Source: Prochilodus magdalenae (lineage: Eukaryota > Chordata > Actinopteri > Characiformes > Prochilodontidae). Taken from it: a DNA stretch of 64,000 nt. The stretch lies in the NCBI GenBank assembly GCA_024036415.1, contig JAMWET010001329.1, forward strand, positions 473,501 through 537,500, read 5' to 3'. The position numbers and the translations under genes are program-made. The notes under the pieces were generated by a model. It searched no databases, had not been told where the DNA came from, and saw only the letters and a list, made by a program, of their open reading frames with translations. This document shows, one piece after another, positions 13,701-29,000 of this stretch; the stretch's first letter is position 1, and each line of letters begins with the position of its first letter.

Positions 13701-16449
13701 TTACAGCAATGGAGGAAAGAAATGAGTGCCAATCATATTCCATACAGTCATGTATGTCCTGATTATCTTTTAAAAACAGTGCATAATCGGATGTTATTGA
13801 CATAATTTGCTCATTCATTGTTTGAGAAGAGGATGAAGCGGTGATCTATTTGTTGCACCAGTTTCTGAATAACACTTGATGCTGCTGTGTTTCCTTTTAG
13901 AACCTCAACCTCATTAGTATGTTGGTGGACAATGCCACAGTTGGTGAATGGAATCTTCAGGGGCTTCCCAATGATGACTTATCCATTCAGAACGGCATTA
14001 TTGTTACTGAAGCTTCCCGCTATCCACTTCTCATCGACCCTCAGGGCCAAGGAAAGACCTGGATAAAGAACCGTGAAGCCAATAATGAACTGCAGGTACC
14101 GAAAGCAATATATCGTCACTGTCCAAAGACAAAAAAAAAAAAAACAAGTATCTCCAAAATGGCAACTTTACAGGAGAGGCCAAAAACCTTATTGAACTTT
14201 AATGTAAGTCAATGGAACCAGACGTCTTTCCAAACAGTTTTGGGCCATTCAATTTGGTCCATTCATCATGAGATTCTCGCTCATTGTAAACAGCAGCTGA
14301 TGGGTTCAAATGATGCATGAAAGTAAGAATAGACAGAAGTGGAGATACATGTTTTTCATTGGACAGTGATGATATGTATACACACAAGTCTCACAATATA
14401 GATTACTAATTAGTGTTAGACTTTCTATTAATCTACCGGAACATATCTCCATGCTTATTTGTAAACACCTCCATAGTTCAGTCCTAGAAATTGGTTGCAT
14501 CACCTGCATTAACAAAATCCAATGCATCCAATACATGTTGACATGACAGTCCATTGTTCTGAAAAAAAAAAAAAAAACAATAACCCAAGCAGCTTTGTTT
14601 CACTTTCTCTTCAATCAAGCATTTAACAGAGGGTATTGCATGGCGTATACATTTTCTATATGAAAAAATATTTCACCAACTTAAGGTTATAAATCCTTTA
14701 ACTACTCTCCATCATGCTTGAGTAGTGGTCGTTGTCGTGGTCCGTGGAGCCCTTCAGTGCTTCACTAGCATGCATACTGCCTTTGTTAATGCTAAAGGTG
14801 TCAAATGTAGACTCATTAATCCATAAAACTTTAGCTCACAGTAGTCCAGTATTGGTGTTCAACTTGTATGCCCATTTACTGTTCTCAGTGATGGCTGCAC
14901 TTTCTTTCAGACCCATAGTATTAAGTTGTCTTACAGTGGAAAAATAAACATAGAAATCTGGATATGTAAACCCAAATTTTAGATTTCACAATGGCTTCCT
15001 GATGACATTTTAGGGCAGTCTCCTAACATAGATGAATATCGCAATCTGAACTGTAGTATTTATAGTTATAGTGACACAATATTCAGTACTTCCAGGTGTT
15101 TTATGGTTGGAATGATGTATGATTGGAATGTATTGTGGTGGAAAAATTAACGATTGTCTTATTATGTACAAAACCATTTTTGCCTATTTTTGTTGTTAGG
15201 TGACGTCTTTAAACCACAAATATTTCCGGACACACCTTGAAGATTGCTTATCTCTTGGGAAGCCACTACTCATTGAAGATGTTGGGGAAGAGTTGGACCC
15301 TGTTCTTGATAACATTCTAGAGAAGAACTTCATCAAAACTGGCTCAACCTACAAAGTATACCATCTGAAACTCAGTGACTGACCCAAACAAGTCATAATT
15401 ATTATGGGATAGACACACTGTCATTTTATCTATGTGTAATCAGTTTGTCCTCCAATTTAGTCTAATATCTGCATTGTTATTAGTTCATGAAGGATTATGT
15501 ATTTTCCCAAATATAGGTTAAAGTAGGAGATAAAGAGGCGGATGTAATGAAGGATTTCACCCTCTACATCACCACAAAACTGGCCAACCCGGCCTACAGC
15601 CCAGAGGTCAGCGCAAAGACTGCTATTGTAGACTTTACCGTCACCATGAGAGGTCTAGAGGATCAGCTGCTTGGCCGCGTCATCCTCACAGAAAAACAAG
15701 TGAGTCTGAGATGGAGCTGAACAATTGAGAATGTGTGCTGACCTAGAGAATGGCTTTCTACTGGTCTTCCACGAGTGACACATGGAGCTGATACATATCC
15801 AAAGTGGCAGGGTCCTGAACTGAATTCCATTATTTTACTTCTTCCTGAGGAAATGGAATCAGAGAGAGTGAAAATGTTGGCAGAGGTCACATCCAACAAG
15901 CGGAAGACGCAGGAGCTGGAGGATAACTTGCTATACAGACTGACCAGCACACAGGGCTCACTTGTGGAGGATGAGTCTCTTATTGAGGTGCTCAGAGTCA
16001 CCAAAACTACTGCCGAAGAGGTATGTCAATCTGCCGTCCTATCGTCCACACTCGAATCTTTACGCACAGCTGTTCAGTAATATTTTAGTAATATGTCTAA
16101 TGTTTTAGATTATTGTGATTCGGGAGATGACAGAAAAGCGGCTTCACATACTGCAATCAATAAACATCAATAAATGTATTCCAGCTATAGTCATTTGGAT
16201 GTCCTATTTCACAGGTGTTTGAGGTACAGAGTCACTAATAAGTTATGCAGCAACTATTGTGGGCTACACTCAACCATTCTTAAACCCACAAATCCCATCT
16301 CCCAGGCCTAACTGCTATAATCCAAAACATACTGCATATCCAAGAACCAACCAGGAACTACTTAAAAAACAGAAAAAAAGAAATCCCAAAATCTATCTTG
16401 TATTACCCTAAAAAAACAAAATATGTATAATAATTGAATCAGTAGGTAG

Positions 16450-16525
<76 letters not shown>

Positions 16526-19500
16526 GACCAATAAACATATGAATGGAAAAGTTAAATTATTTGTAACTTATAAATTGTGAATAGCTTCTATGGAGTTGCT
16601 TTGTATTTCTTAGAATTCAGAATTAAAACAGCCCAAACTAATATCACTAATATCACTGAATGTGTAGTACTGAGATATCAAATGAAACCTTCTACACTAA
16701 GGGAAGTTCTAAATGTTGTTATGTGGCATATTGACAATTTGGAACTCCCTAACAGGTGCGAGAGAAGTTATTGGTGGCTGCAGAAACTGAAATCAAGATC
16801 AACCATGCCCGTGAGGAGTACCGTCCAGTAGCCACGAGAGGGAGCATCCTGTACTTCCTAATTGTTGAAATGAGCTTGGTCAATGTCATGTACCAGACCT
16901 CACTACGGCAGTTCCTTGGCATTTTTGACAGTTCTCTGGAGAAGTCACCAAAGTCTCAGATCACCTCCAAAAGGCTGGGCTACATTATGGACTTCCTCAC
17001 CTATGAAGTATTTCGCTATACAGTCCGAGGCCTGTATGAAGATCACAAATTCCTCTTCACGCTTCTGCTGGCGCTGAAGATAGACCTTCAAGCTAAAAAA
17101 ATTTCCCACAGCGAGTTCCAGGCTCTCATCAAAGGTATAGTTATGCATTGTTTGGCAGGAAGAACCCTTTAAACCCAGTCACTCCTGTAATTGTTTTTGT
17201 AGTACACATTACTCTAAAATACATTTCATACTTCTCCACAATTTATAGCAGGTTTGTATGTATACAGTTATGTGTTATGGATGTTGTGGCCCAGGCCAGC
17301 AATTGATATGCCCTCAGGAAATACACTACACCATTACACAAGTCTTTATCAGGGGATTCTTTTGAATATAGATTTGCAATTTAGAACCATTTGAATTATA
17401 TATAATTATATATGTGTGTATATATATATATATATATTGTCGCTGTCCAAAGAAAAACATGTATCTCCATTTTTATTGATTTTCACTTTTATGCCTCATT
17501 TGATCACATGAGCTGCTGTTTACACTGTGTGAAAAATTCTTGAAGAATGGACCAACAGAAATGGCCCAAAACTGTTTGGAAAGACGTCTGGTTCCATTGA
17601 CTTACATTTAAACAAAATGAGGTTTTTGGCTTCTCCTGTAAAGATGCCATTTTGGAGATACATGTTTTTCTTTGGACAGTGACGATATACATTTGTGTTT
17701 ACAATAACAAAAAGCTTCATCTTTATGAATCATCTTTGCTAATTTATATGTTTGGGGTTATTATGGGTTAGCACATGAAGGATGTTGTTCCTAGTGCACA
17801 GCATAACAATGTGTATGTCGATGTAATCAGACTGAAGCTTAACTTTTTTAAAGATATATCTTTCCTTCTATCCATCCATGAAATTTACAGAGAATTATGC
17901 CCGAAACAAATTGTGTCAGAACCTGAAAACTTTAGGATATAAAATGACATACAAGGTTGTGTTCTGATAGATAGAGGTAGACAGATACATATGTACAGTA
18001 TACATAGATACATATACATATTTCTAAATACATATCCTAGTACCTTTTGTACCCTGCAAAATTGTAGGCTTCCGGTTTCGTCAAGAAGCATGATCCGAGC
18101 GCAAATAATAAGCATATGGTAATAAAATGAAAAGTCTTGTGTTGACTTAGAAAGTAAAAAAGTCACTGATTTGTCCACAAATATCTAAAATTGCTGTAAT
18201 GTCGAAAGTGTATTGACCTTGCAGGCAACCAGAGCAATCAGGTGACCACTTTAAGGAAGTCTGCTCAGACTTGACCTTATTCATACTAATAACAATAAGC
18301 CTTTCTTCTATAATAAACAGATCATACGTCAATAAACCTATAGTTAATCTACTGATTTTGTGATAATATTCCTCCTTTTTTCATGAAATTTCACTGCACC
18401 AGTGATTATGATACTCGTAACATTACTTGATCAGTAGACTCATAACATTACTTGACTCTTATTCATTTTCAAATGTAGTTAGGTACAAAGGTGTGAAGGA
18501 TTTTTGAATAGTGACAATAACTGCAAAACTAAGAAAAGGAAAGATTAAGATTAATCTGGCATGCCGCATTGCAGCACAGCTTTCCATTCTCTGTCTGTAA
18601 GCAACAAAGATAGCCAGACATAGATTTGTTTAAACAAGGACTTTTGACTTTGACTTTTGACTCCTCATGCTTCTTGAACCAGCCACAACACCATGTTGAT
18701 CATCGCTTCTGGCCTTCTGGCTTATCATCACAGTGTGCTGACTAAATCAAGTTTTACACTGTTCTTGGTAGGAGGAGCTTCTCTTGACCTGAACTCAGTG
18801 GAGCCCAAACCAAAGCGTTGGATCCTGGACATGACCTGGCTAAATTTGGTGCACTTGTCCAGTCTACACCCCTTCACAAGACTCCTGGCACAGGTGGCAC
18901 ACAATGACCGGGCCTGGCGGGGCTGGTTTGATGAAGCAGCTCCAGAGGAGGCACCACTTCCTGATGGCTATGACAGCCTACTGGATGCTTTTCACAAACT
19001 GCTGCTGATCCGGAGCTGGTGTCCTGATCGCACTATTGCACAGGTGGGGTAAAATGCAGCACTAAGAACTTTTACATTAGAGCGGTTCCAGTGATGTGTA
19101 GCTCTAGCCTGGTAATGGCACATGTGATTTACACTGTATACTCATTTGCAAATGTTTGAGTCATTAGTTTTAAATGTTTGGTGAATAACAACAGCTAGAC
19201 CGAGTAGTGAGTAGTAGCCTAAATACTGAAACACAGCAATGACTCATTATTTCCTCCATCTATTTAAGTTTGAAAATAATAGTTTGCTGTTACGAGTGAA
19301 ATTGCAGTCAGTGACAGGATATGGATTTAACAGAATCTATAAAATACTCTAACATTCTAATAAACTCCCTTTTGATCTTTTACTGCCGTTTTTAAATGAT
19401 TCATATATAATTTGCTTGGTTGTATTAAGAGAGATTTCCTATTATACACTTTTTCATGATAACAGCATCATTTTTTTCTGGACCCTATAAAGTGTAGACA

Positions 19501-22500
19501 GTCTATGTTCATTAAATGCTAGTATAATAAATAATTGAAGTGTAGGAATACATAGTTATAGACCGATCTCCGTAACTGATCTATCAAGAAACCTGAACTT
19601 GTGTGACAGAAGTATCTATGACAGAGGAAACTATTTATAGCCTAGATTAATTAATTATGCTAACAATGTCATTCAGTATCACTGGTTTATGTACACCACC
19701 CTCTGAGGTACAGGTATAAAACCAAACCCCAAAATATAATCTCACTGCATCATTTTGTTCGATTTTTGTTAATATTTTAAACCAAGGATATAATGTAAAA
19801 AGGAAAATTGGCTTATTATTTTTTAACCAGTTTGACCTTGCTCACCAGTTTGACCTTGCTCACCAGTTTGACCTTGCATAGTTAGCAGCATCCAGTGATC
19901 TTCCACTGGCAGTTCATCACCTGCTTGCATTTTATGTGCATGAATTTCATTAATAATCACTGGGATTTTTCAAGCAGCCTCCTGGCTGAGGCAGTCAGGT
20001 TTTGTTTTAATGTCAGCTAGTACTTTTTTTTTACTGGACAACATCAAAGACCCACAACCATACTTCACGGTGGCAGTGATGTACTTTTTCTGCAAGAGTA
20101 TATTGCACATCTATCTACAAAAAGCTCTATTTTGGTCTCATCAAACCATAGAACATCGAAGATTTCAGTAACGTCTGGCACACAGTAGGGGCTTAAGTCT
20201 GTTGGTCTTTTTTAGAAGTGGCTTTCTTCTGGTGACCCTCCCGAACAACTTATTATGTTAGTGGTGTCCTGGGAGACAGACCCAGCTGTGATCCTTCGAG
20301 ATTCCTGACCACTCAGGCCTTAATGTGTAATGGATCAGTGTAGACATGTCCTATTCCTGGCAGATTCTTAAAACCCTGAGTTGCTTCAAGTATCTCAACC
20401 ATTGGCCCAATAGTGAATTTTTTTATTTTTCAAATGTTTTCCCATTTTTAAGGGTAATGGAGTTCAGTTATATCTGTGTTAATATTTTGAACAGGAGATA
20501 TATTATAAGGATAAACGATAAGAATGTTGTTAAAGTCCATTTTGCTCATGTTTCCCCTGGGGGCCAGAGGGCACTGTATGTCCATAATGTCTCCGTGGCT
20601 CTGAGCTTTGAATACCCTGTATACTGCATAACTACAGTTTGCCCTGACACACCTGTTTAGTCTCCATCATTCAGTCAGCATGTTATTTCTGAGGCAGCGC
20701 TAATTTGAGAGTGAGCGCCGTTGCACTGTACAGTCTAACAGCTTCAAAGTGCTGGCTCACTCTTTGGAAGGTTTTTTAGGTTGTTGAAATGCCACACTAG
20801 CGGTTTACCTTTCAATAAAAAGTTTAATCAGCTCAATATTTTAAATTAGATTTATGATTTGCTGTATTTGGGAATGACCTGATTATTAAATAATTATCTC
20901 AAACATGTCTAAATAATAAATATGTAATAATTAATCCACCACCATTCTCATACTTCACCAGCAATGGATCATAGATAACAAGTTCTCCAACCTGGAAAAA
21001 AATTAGGCATAAGTTGCCATGGTTAAAAAATGTTTACCTCATACTGTGTAATTATTAACTTTGAAATCATTTGACCATCTCACATTACTTCCTGTGAAGC
21101 TAGGTCTGGGGCTCCCACACCCAGCCATAGCCACTTCATACTTGGCACATTTTGGTGCCATCCATGAGGAACTTGTTAATTAGTTAGTGTACCAAATGAG
21201 ACAGAGTGCAAAAATGTTAGTGTGGAGTCACCAAGTTTGTGATTGTAAACCTCTTAGCTGAGTGTACATCATAAGATGCTATGTATTTCAAGATATTCAA
21301 TTGTGGGGTGCAACAGACAGGACGGTCAATCACTGCATTCAGTTTAATGCAATTAGAATAAACCAGAAGAGCTACAGTTTTTGTTTCCTGGAGTTGAACT
21401 GACCAGAACTATAGTTTGGCCAATCAGGCTTTCTTTTTAAATGAAGTCAGTTGTGTGGGTGTAGTATGTAAGTACATCCATGCAAATACTCGGGGCAGTA
21501 GGGAGAGGCTGGAAACCAAATTGTGTTGTGTAAATAGTTCATTGATATTAACTACCTTATTGTATTATTGATATTTGTATTCATTCTAATATTACATGAT
21601 GTCTTTACTGGAATAAATACACATACTACTATGCATTGTGGTGCTAATTCTTCAGCATTTGTTCACTGTGATCTTACGACAGGCACGGCGGTACATTGCA
21701 GAGTCTATAGGGCAGAGATATGCTGAAGGTGTGATACTGGACATGGATGCTATGTCTACAGAGAATGACAAGAAAACACCGATGACCTGCTTCCTCTCTA
21801 TGGGCTCAGACCCCACCGAGAATATAGAAAGGCTCGCAAAGACCAAGGTATGTCATCACAGTAGTCAGTCTGGAGAACTGTGGGATGTATTTCAAGTATG
21901 GGCATGACACATTTTGAGGGTGGATCCGGTCTCAGATTTCACTTTTGACCATAAACCATAACTGAGTTACTGTGTGAGGATCTTTTTAAGATGATTATAA
22001 TAGGACTCGCTAGTGGACCAGTAAAGAGGGAGACTATTTGCAGCATATATAAAAAAAACACTACATATAAAATATACAAGCCACAAATTCAATAACCTGT
22101 CACTGCTGGCTACAATATTACACTCTGCAAATCATTTCAATCATAAAAGCCACGTTACAACTGTGTTCTTCCTACAAAATCTCTCCCCTGAGATGTCCCT
22201 CACAATATTGCCCTTCAGAGAGACAGCGTTCAGATAAGCAGCCACCTACCCAACACACGACTTTGCTCCTTCGCAGATGCACAACTAAATATAATATAAA
22301 ATAATCTGAATGCATGCTGGAAGATTGGCGCTACGTAAGATAGTTTACTTTATATATTAACTTTATATTATATTATACTTTAAATATTTAAAGGTAATTG
22401 TATAAATGGGAACCCTCATAATCAAAAAACCAATAATCAAGCTCTACTTCTTTCTCAAATCTAAAAAAAAAAATCCTCAGGTGCTTCTGTCAATCATCCC

Positions 22501-25500
22501 ACTGTTAGAAAACAACACAACGCTATGGGTATGAAAGAGATGTTGAGGTCAAGAAGCTGTAACTGAGGAAAGAAATACACACAAGACAAGATCATTTGCA
22601 TGGGAAGTAGGGTGAGGCATTATGGGTGGTTATGGGAAGTTTCAGAGTTTTCACTGTAACAGGATGTACTGTACGCCACCAAAGCAGTTAAAGACTCAAG
22701 ATCTGTAGGAAAGAAGCTGTTGGTGTTTTCTGACCAATAGACTGGACCCCAATTGTTCAGGATTACTAGGATTACAAGAAGCAGAAAATGGAACTTTGGA
22801 GGTGTTTACGGAAGCTTGGAGAAATATTAGTGCCGTTTTCCTTCGACAGCTGGAAGAAAGTTTTGTGAATGGAAACTGTAATAAAGACAAAAGGCAGACA
22901 TACAGAATATTGAACTTAAATGATTATATTTTAAATTATTCTATATTTTGTCCAGCTTCAATTTATTGTTTATGTTTCATTTATGTAAATATATTTACAT
23001 ATAGGTGGCAAATATGGTGGAAATTTAAAAAACTTGTATTGTGGCTGTTTTGACTGGAAATTGGCTGAAAGTTTTGCATATTAGAGAAATAATGATAAGC
23101 AACTGCTGGTAGTTTCTTTCTTTTTTTTTAATGCCCAAAACCAATCACAATTGACAGAAAGTGTTTGGTCAGTGGCTCCTTACCACAGCCCCAGCCCACA
23201 CAAACCCCTCACAAGGTCTTTAATTGACTTACAAGCATTTTGAGTACAATTTTAAAAACACCTCTTAACTGTGGTAAAATTACCATAATAGACGTATGTA
23301 CTGTATAACTTAAGACGTATGTAGTCGAGTTGCTAGTCCCTTTAAAGCCACAGTTTAAAGGTGTTTTAAAGAGTAACTTGTTGTGTAGTTTTAGACACCA
23401 CCACTTGTAGTTTATCTAACTGTATGCTTGTGCTCCTATAAAAAATGGGATTGGCTGGCATGGTCAAACCAACTTATTGCACTTGTATTTATTAATTTCC
23501 TTAGAGTTTTACTCAACTTGGTCCGCTGAATTATAACAAGCGTATTATTTATAATGGCAGCCTTGCATGCAACTAAGTCTAAGAGTTTTTTCAGGGCATT
23601 CCCTGCCGACCCATTTCAATGGGACAGGGCCAGGAGGTCCATGCAAGGAGGCTCCTAGCTCAGAGTATGACCGACGGAGGCTGGTTGCTGCTGCAGAATT
23701 GCCATCTTGGTCTGGCTTTTCTGGATGAACTTCTGGAAACCATCAACACTTCAGAGAACATCCATGAGAGCTTCAGGGTTTGGGTGACCACAGAGGTGCA
23801 CCCCAAGTTCCCCATCAACTTTTTACAGTCATCAATCAAGTTCACTAACGAACCTCCACAAGGTGCATAATTCTGCATGATTTTGTTGTGTGTATTCACT
23901 CACAAATATTGATATAGATGTATATGGACTGGTCATATGACTTTACACCTTAGTGACTCACACATGTTTAGGTCTCACATTAGGTCTCACTGATGAAGAT
24001 GACAACAGTAGATCTGCAGTATGTAACCTTTTCTATGAATCAGGTATCCATAATGCATTACAAGTGCATTCATAAAGCACGATAAAGCCTTATAACCCTA
24101 GACGTAAGTCATTGTAATTGTGCATAAATGTTCGTAATCACACACATAAACTGTTATATCATGACAGAATAAAACTTCATAGCACAAAGTGAAATAATGC
24201 TTTGTGATATACATTTTTTTCCTCGTTAATATCATCACTGGTGAAACTAGTGCCATACAGCATAATAACAGTAACAGAGAAATGAAAATGACTAAGTGCA
24301 TGACCTCTAAATAACAATTATAAGCTCGGACTTTAGGTGATGTTATTGAGCAGCTTGATGAATTAATGCATTATGTGAATGAACGTATTACATTAACGAT
24401 ATTTAGCTGACACTCTTATCCAGAGCGACTTACAAGGTTAATCATATTACAGGTAGGCCAATGTAGTGTTAGGAGTCTTGCCCACAGACTCTTATTGGTG
24501 TAGCACAGCCACTCAGCCCGGGATTCGAACCCCAGTCTTCCACATGTGGTGGTGGCTAGTGATGTTATCCGCTGAGCTATACCAACCACCAAGCTTCATG
24601 ATACGGATGTCACACTATGAAGTCTTACACGGTGGTGTTAATGCATGTCACGTCCTGTCTAGTCTAGCCCCTGTACATCTATGTTCTCTGGTTTTCCATT
24701 TCTGCCTTTATCTTGTCATTTGACATATCTTGACATGTCATACACACATATTCTCTTGACATGATATATTCATTCGTGGCTCTCCAAAGCACAACTGACA
24801 TTTAAACCATGTTCTTTCAGAACATTATTCCAGAATCTTATTTTTACATTTTTTTTTTTTTTATTATTTGTGTCTTTTTATGGACTACAAGAAGTTTCAT
24901 TGTGTGTGATAGTTGCAAATATTACACAAATCAGTTGGTGCTCTTAAATCTTAAGTAATTTGACTGTGCTACATTATTAATTTTAACTGTTACAGTATGT
25001 TTTATACTTGGCTTTGTTTCCAAACTTTGCTTTTAATACTAGGTCAATGCATGTAATGTAAAAGCTATAGCTTAAAGTATTGTGAATGTTGTCATATAGT
25101 TAGTTTATACATAGAATATTATTTTATTAATCGAATGTTTCAGTCAAATCCAGTTAGACTGATGGTCATCCTAATACAGGTTCTGAAATGGTCCATGTCT
25201 TTAAATTTAGAGAGAGACTTGATACGTCTTGGATGAGTCAAACTTTCTGTTTCTAATTTACTGTCTGTGTGTGATGTGCTCTGATGTGAAGGTGTAAAAG
25301 CGGGTTTGAGGAGGACCTACAGCAGCATGACTCAGGAACAGCTAGAGATTACCAACATGCCACAGTGGAGACCTCTGCTGTATGCTGTGGCCTTCTTGCA
25401 CACCACTGTGCAGGTGAGGAGAACCAATTGTCTGCATCATCTATATGAACCATCTTATGCATTTTTGAATGCTTACAATACATTTTTGACTACAATGACT

Positions 25501-25897
25501 TGGCATAAAGTCACAACTTCACACAACACTGTTACAAGATGTTACAGTAACAGTACATGATGAAAAACGTGCAAGGTGAGCTGGTTCTTTAGATGGATAG
25601 GGAATTTATTATGCATGGTTCTATATAGAAAATGGTTCTATGTAGCACCAGCTTTGATTCTTCTATTATGTTGTATTGTAACAATTTGGCTCAGACAGTT
25701 CCTCTTGTTCTTCTTTTCATTTTGTATCCACAAGGAGAGACGCAAGTTTGGTCCACTGGGATGGAACATTCCTTATGAGTTCAACCAAGCCGATTTCACC
25801 TCCAGTGTGCAGTTCGTCCAGAACCACCTAGAAGAGGTGGACGTAAAGCATGGTGTGAACTGGAACTGTCTGCGCTACATGCTTGGAGAAGTAAGGA

Positions 25898-25979
<82 letters not shown>

Positions 25980-25980
25980 T

Positions 25981-26045
<65 letters not shown>

Positions 26046-29000
26046 GTCAATATACTATTAATTATTGCTTATATATATTTTTTTCTTATAGTATTTATAT
26101 TAATTATTATTAAATATCACTAAATATAAACTATTTACAAATTTTATTATTACAATTAGGTTTAACAAAATATTTTAAAAATAGACCAAAACATTTTGGC
26201 TAAAATGTATATTTATATACAGACTTACAAATTAGATATAAAGTGTATCAGTTATTAATAATCATGTATGTTATTTTATTTAAACTATGATTAAACCCCT
26301 TTAGGTGCAATATGGAGGACGAGTCACAGATGACATGGATAAGCGACTACTTAACACCTTTACTAGGATCTGGTTCAGTGAGAGCATGTTTGGGGACAAG
26401 TTCTGCTTCTACAAAGGGTACACTATACCAAAGGTTAAGATGTTGCCGGAGTACCACACCCATATTGACACTCTGCCACTGGTTGACACGCCTGAGGTAA
26501 GAGTGCTTAAGCAGTGAGTTCTGACTGAAATACATTTGGATGCCATTACAAAATTTCACCATAGATGCACCAATAGAAATGCTCCAAAATAGCTTGCAAT
26601 AAAATATCTTTATCTTTATGAACTAACACTCCAGTTCCGTATTTCAGTAAGAACTTATTTGCCTTCCATTTGGAAGACACGTTAGGTTGTACCCCTCTAT
26701 GACCCATTTCACTCTTCATTGTGCTGCATGGAAAAGTGAGATGGCCTTCTGTCAGTGTAAGAAGAGACCACCACTGGAACTTGTTTATTTATAGAAACAT
26801 TCTCCATCAACTGCCTTCATATATCACCTCAGTATTACATATGAAGGTCAATGGCTGCCATACCCACCAATGCGGATGTACCAGAGGTGGGAAAAAGCTC
26901 TGAGCGGTTGCAGCATATTTTTCTGATTATAAATGAGTAACATAAATCAATAAAGAACAATTTACAAAAAAAAAAAAAAAAAAACACAGAGGGAGGAGGG
27001 GGGTGGGGCAAGGGGAGGGTTATAGTGGATTTAAGAGGGGGGATTTCCCAGGTTCTCTGCGGGAAGCTGTGGGAGGGACCTGAAAAAGGTGATGAAAGGT
27101 GACCACCTATAAAAGCTGTCCACAGAACCCCTCAAACTAAACCCGATCTTCTCAAGGTGCAAAAAGAAAACAACAACCAAGTCTCAGGAATTTTAATGCA
27201 GCAGATTTGATATAATTAGAAATTGTGATATTTGGATTTCCATATTTGAGATTTAAACACCTAATTGCCTGGGATGTATCAGGAAATCATGTTAAATCAC
27301 CAAACTAGAAAGTTTCTACACTAAGTTTGTGATGCAGCATGTAGAATTTTAGATTCAGAAACAGCAAACTTCACACTAGCAATCCAGAAGGATCTGTGTA
27401 CACTGGTAACGCTAATGGTAGCTAACGCTAACCACTGAAAGTTAACAGTGAATATACATTTACTCATTAATAAATCAGATAAAAAACAATGGCTAATTTA
27501 ATGAGATTCTGCTGCCAGCAGCGTTGCCAACGGTTTTTCTGTCACAATTCATTGATAACATTGTTAAACATTTTCATTGTTCATGATTAATTAATTTATT
27601 TATTTTTGTTTGTTTGTTTTGTTTATTTTTGTGTTTGTAAAGCATCCTTGGGTTTGTGACAGGCGCTACAGAAGTGTAGCCCATTATTATTATTATGATA
27701 AATGTATGTAATGTTAGATCCAGAATTACATTAATTATACTAAGTTAGGTTCCTGTGCATTTTGACCTCCAAATTCAAGAAATTGTGTATTGAAAGGAAA
27801 GTAAATAACCAACTGCACTTGATTAACTGAACCCACCAGATACAATTTTTACAATTCCACCTCTGTTTGTTACACTGGGACATTATTTTTTATTTTTTTA
27901 GTCTTTCCCCTTAAAAAGTGTAACAATATGATAATTAATTAGGTAAAACGTTTTAGCAAATATGCATTAAGTCTGTTCTCCTTCATTTCTTTCTCTTCAG
28001 GTTTTTGGCCTTCACCCTAATGCTGACATCTCCTGCCAGACGAACATGGCCAGTGAGATTCTGAGCACCATTATCAACATCCAGCCCAAGGACAGCAGTA
28101 GCGGAGGAGATGAGACCCGGGAGGCCACAGTTCTGCGTCTAGCCAATGAGATGCTGGAGAAACTTCCTGCTAACTATGTTGCTCATGAGGTAGGACTGTT
28201 ACCTGCCTGTGTATGATTGATGGCTGAGAAGGGAATACTGTTACATGAAAATGTTTGAGTGCTTCTGCCAAAACTAGAGGAGCCCATTAGAGAAGAATTA
28301 AGATCAACATGGACGTTTCATCTATGACCCCAATCATACATCCCAAATAACTCAAAACAGGTCTAATCAGTGTCCTGATTTAAATCCCACTGAAAGTTTA
28401 ATGACGGATTTAGCATGTCTGATTTCAACAGAGGGAGCCTCATAACTGGAGAATTGAGTAGGAATGGGCCACAATTGAACCACAAATCTTTAAAAAGCCT
28501 GAAGAAATGTCTATTCTTATAAATACACAAATTGACATTTACCTGATGCTCTTAATCAGAACAACTTTCAAGGTTATTCAGATTACATGTAGGCCAATTT
28601 AATGTTAGTCTTAATGGTGTAGCACAGCATAGGTAACCAGACCGGGAATCAAACCCCAGTGTCCCACATAGGGTGATAGTCTGGTGGCGGGTAGTGGTGC
28701 TCTCCGCTGAGTCACACCAACCATTTTGGTTCATAAATATATGCACTACAGGTGTATTATGCAACAGAATTGTCCAAGTACTTGTTTCCCCTCGCTGAAG
28801 AATTCATGTGCATGTTAACAGGGATGGTTTTGCTTTGTTACCGTCACGTAGGTGAGGACACATTTGCAGAAAATGGGACTCTTCCAGCCGATGACTATAT
28901 TTTTGCGCCAGGAGATTGACAGAATGCAGAACATCATAAGCTGTGTGGGCAGCACTCTCACAGACCTTAAACTAGCTATTGATGGTGAGTGTCAGCCGTG

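Larger units (their letters stand above)
19044..21682. other. Dynein intron 17 (2.6 kb)
   Basis: It contains an 18-bp tandem repeat (19827-19877) and a Tc1-type transposase relic on the minus strand (about 19990-20330). The open frame at 20346-20660 has no recognisable domain. The rest is AT-rich non-coding DNA. Confidence 0.5.

Noticed and set aside
24391..24590. Possible tRNA gene (A and B boxes)
   Set aside because: Acceptor and anticodon arms do not pair and several copies share a non-tRNA tail, so it is a SINE.
25576..26113. Long frames rich in Ile-Tyr and Thr-His
   Set aside because: They are translations of the TA/CA microsatellite joined to dynein exon 21 or intron sequence.
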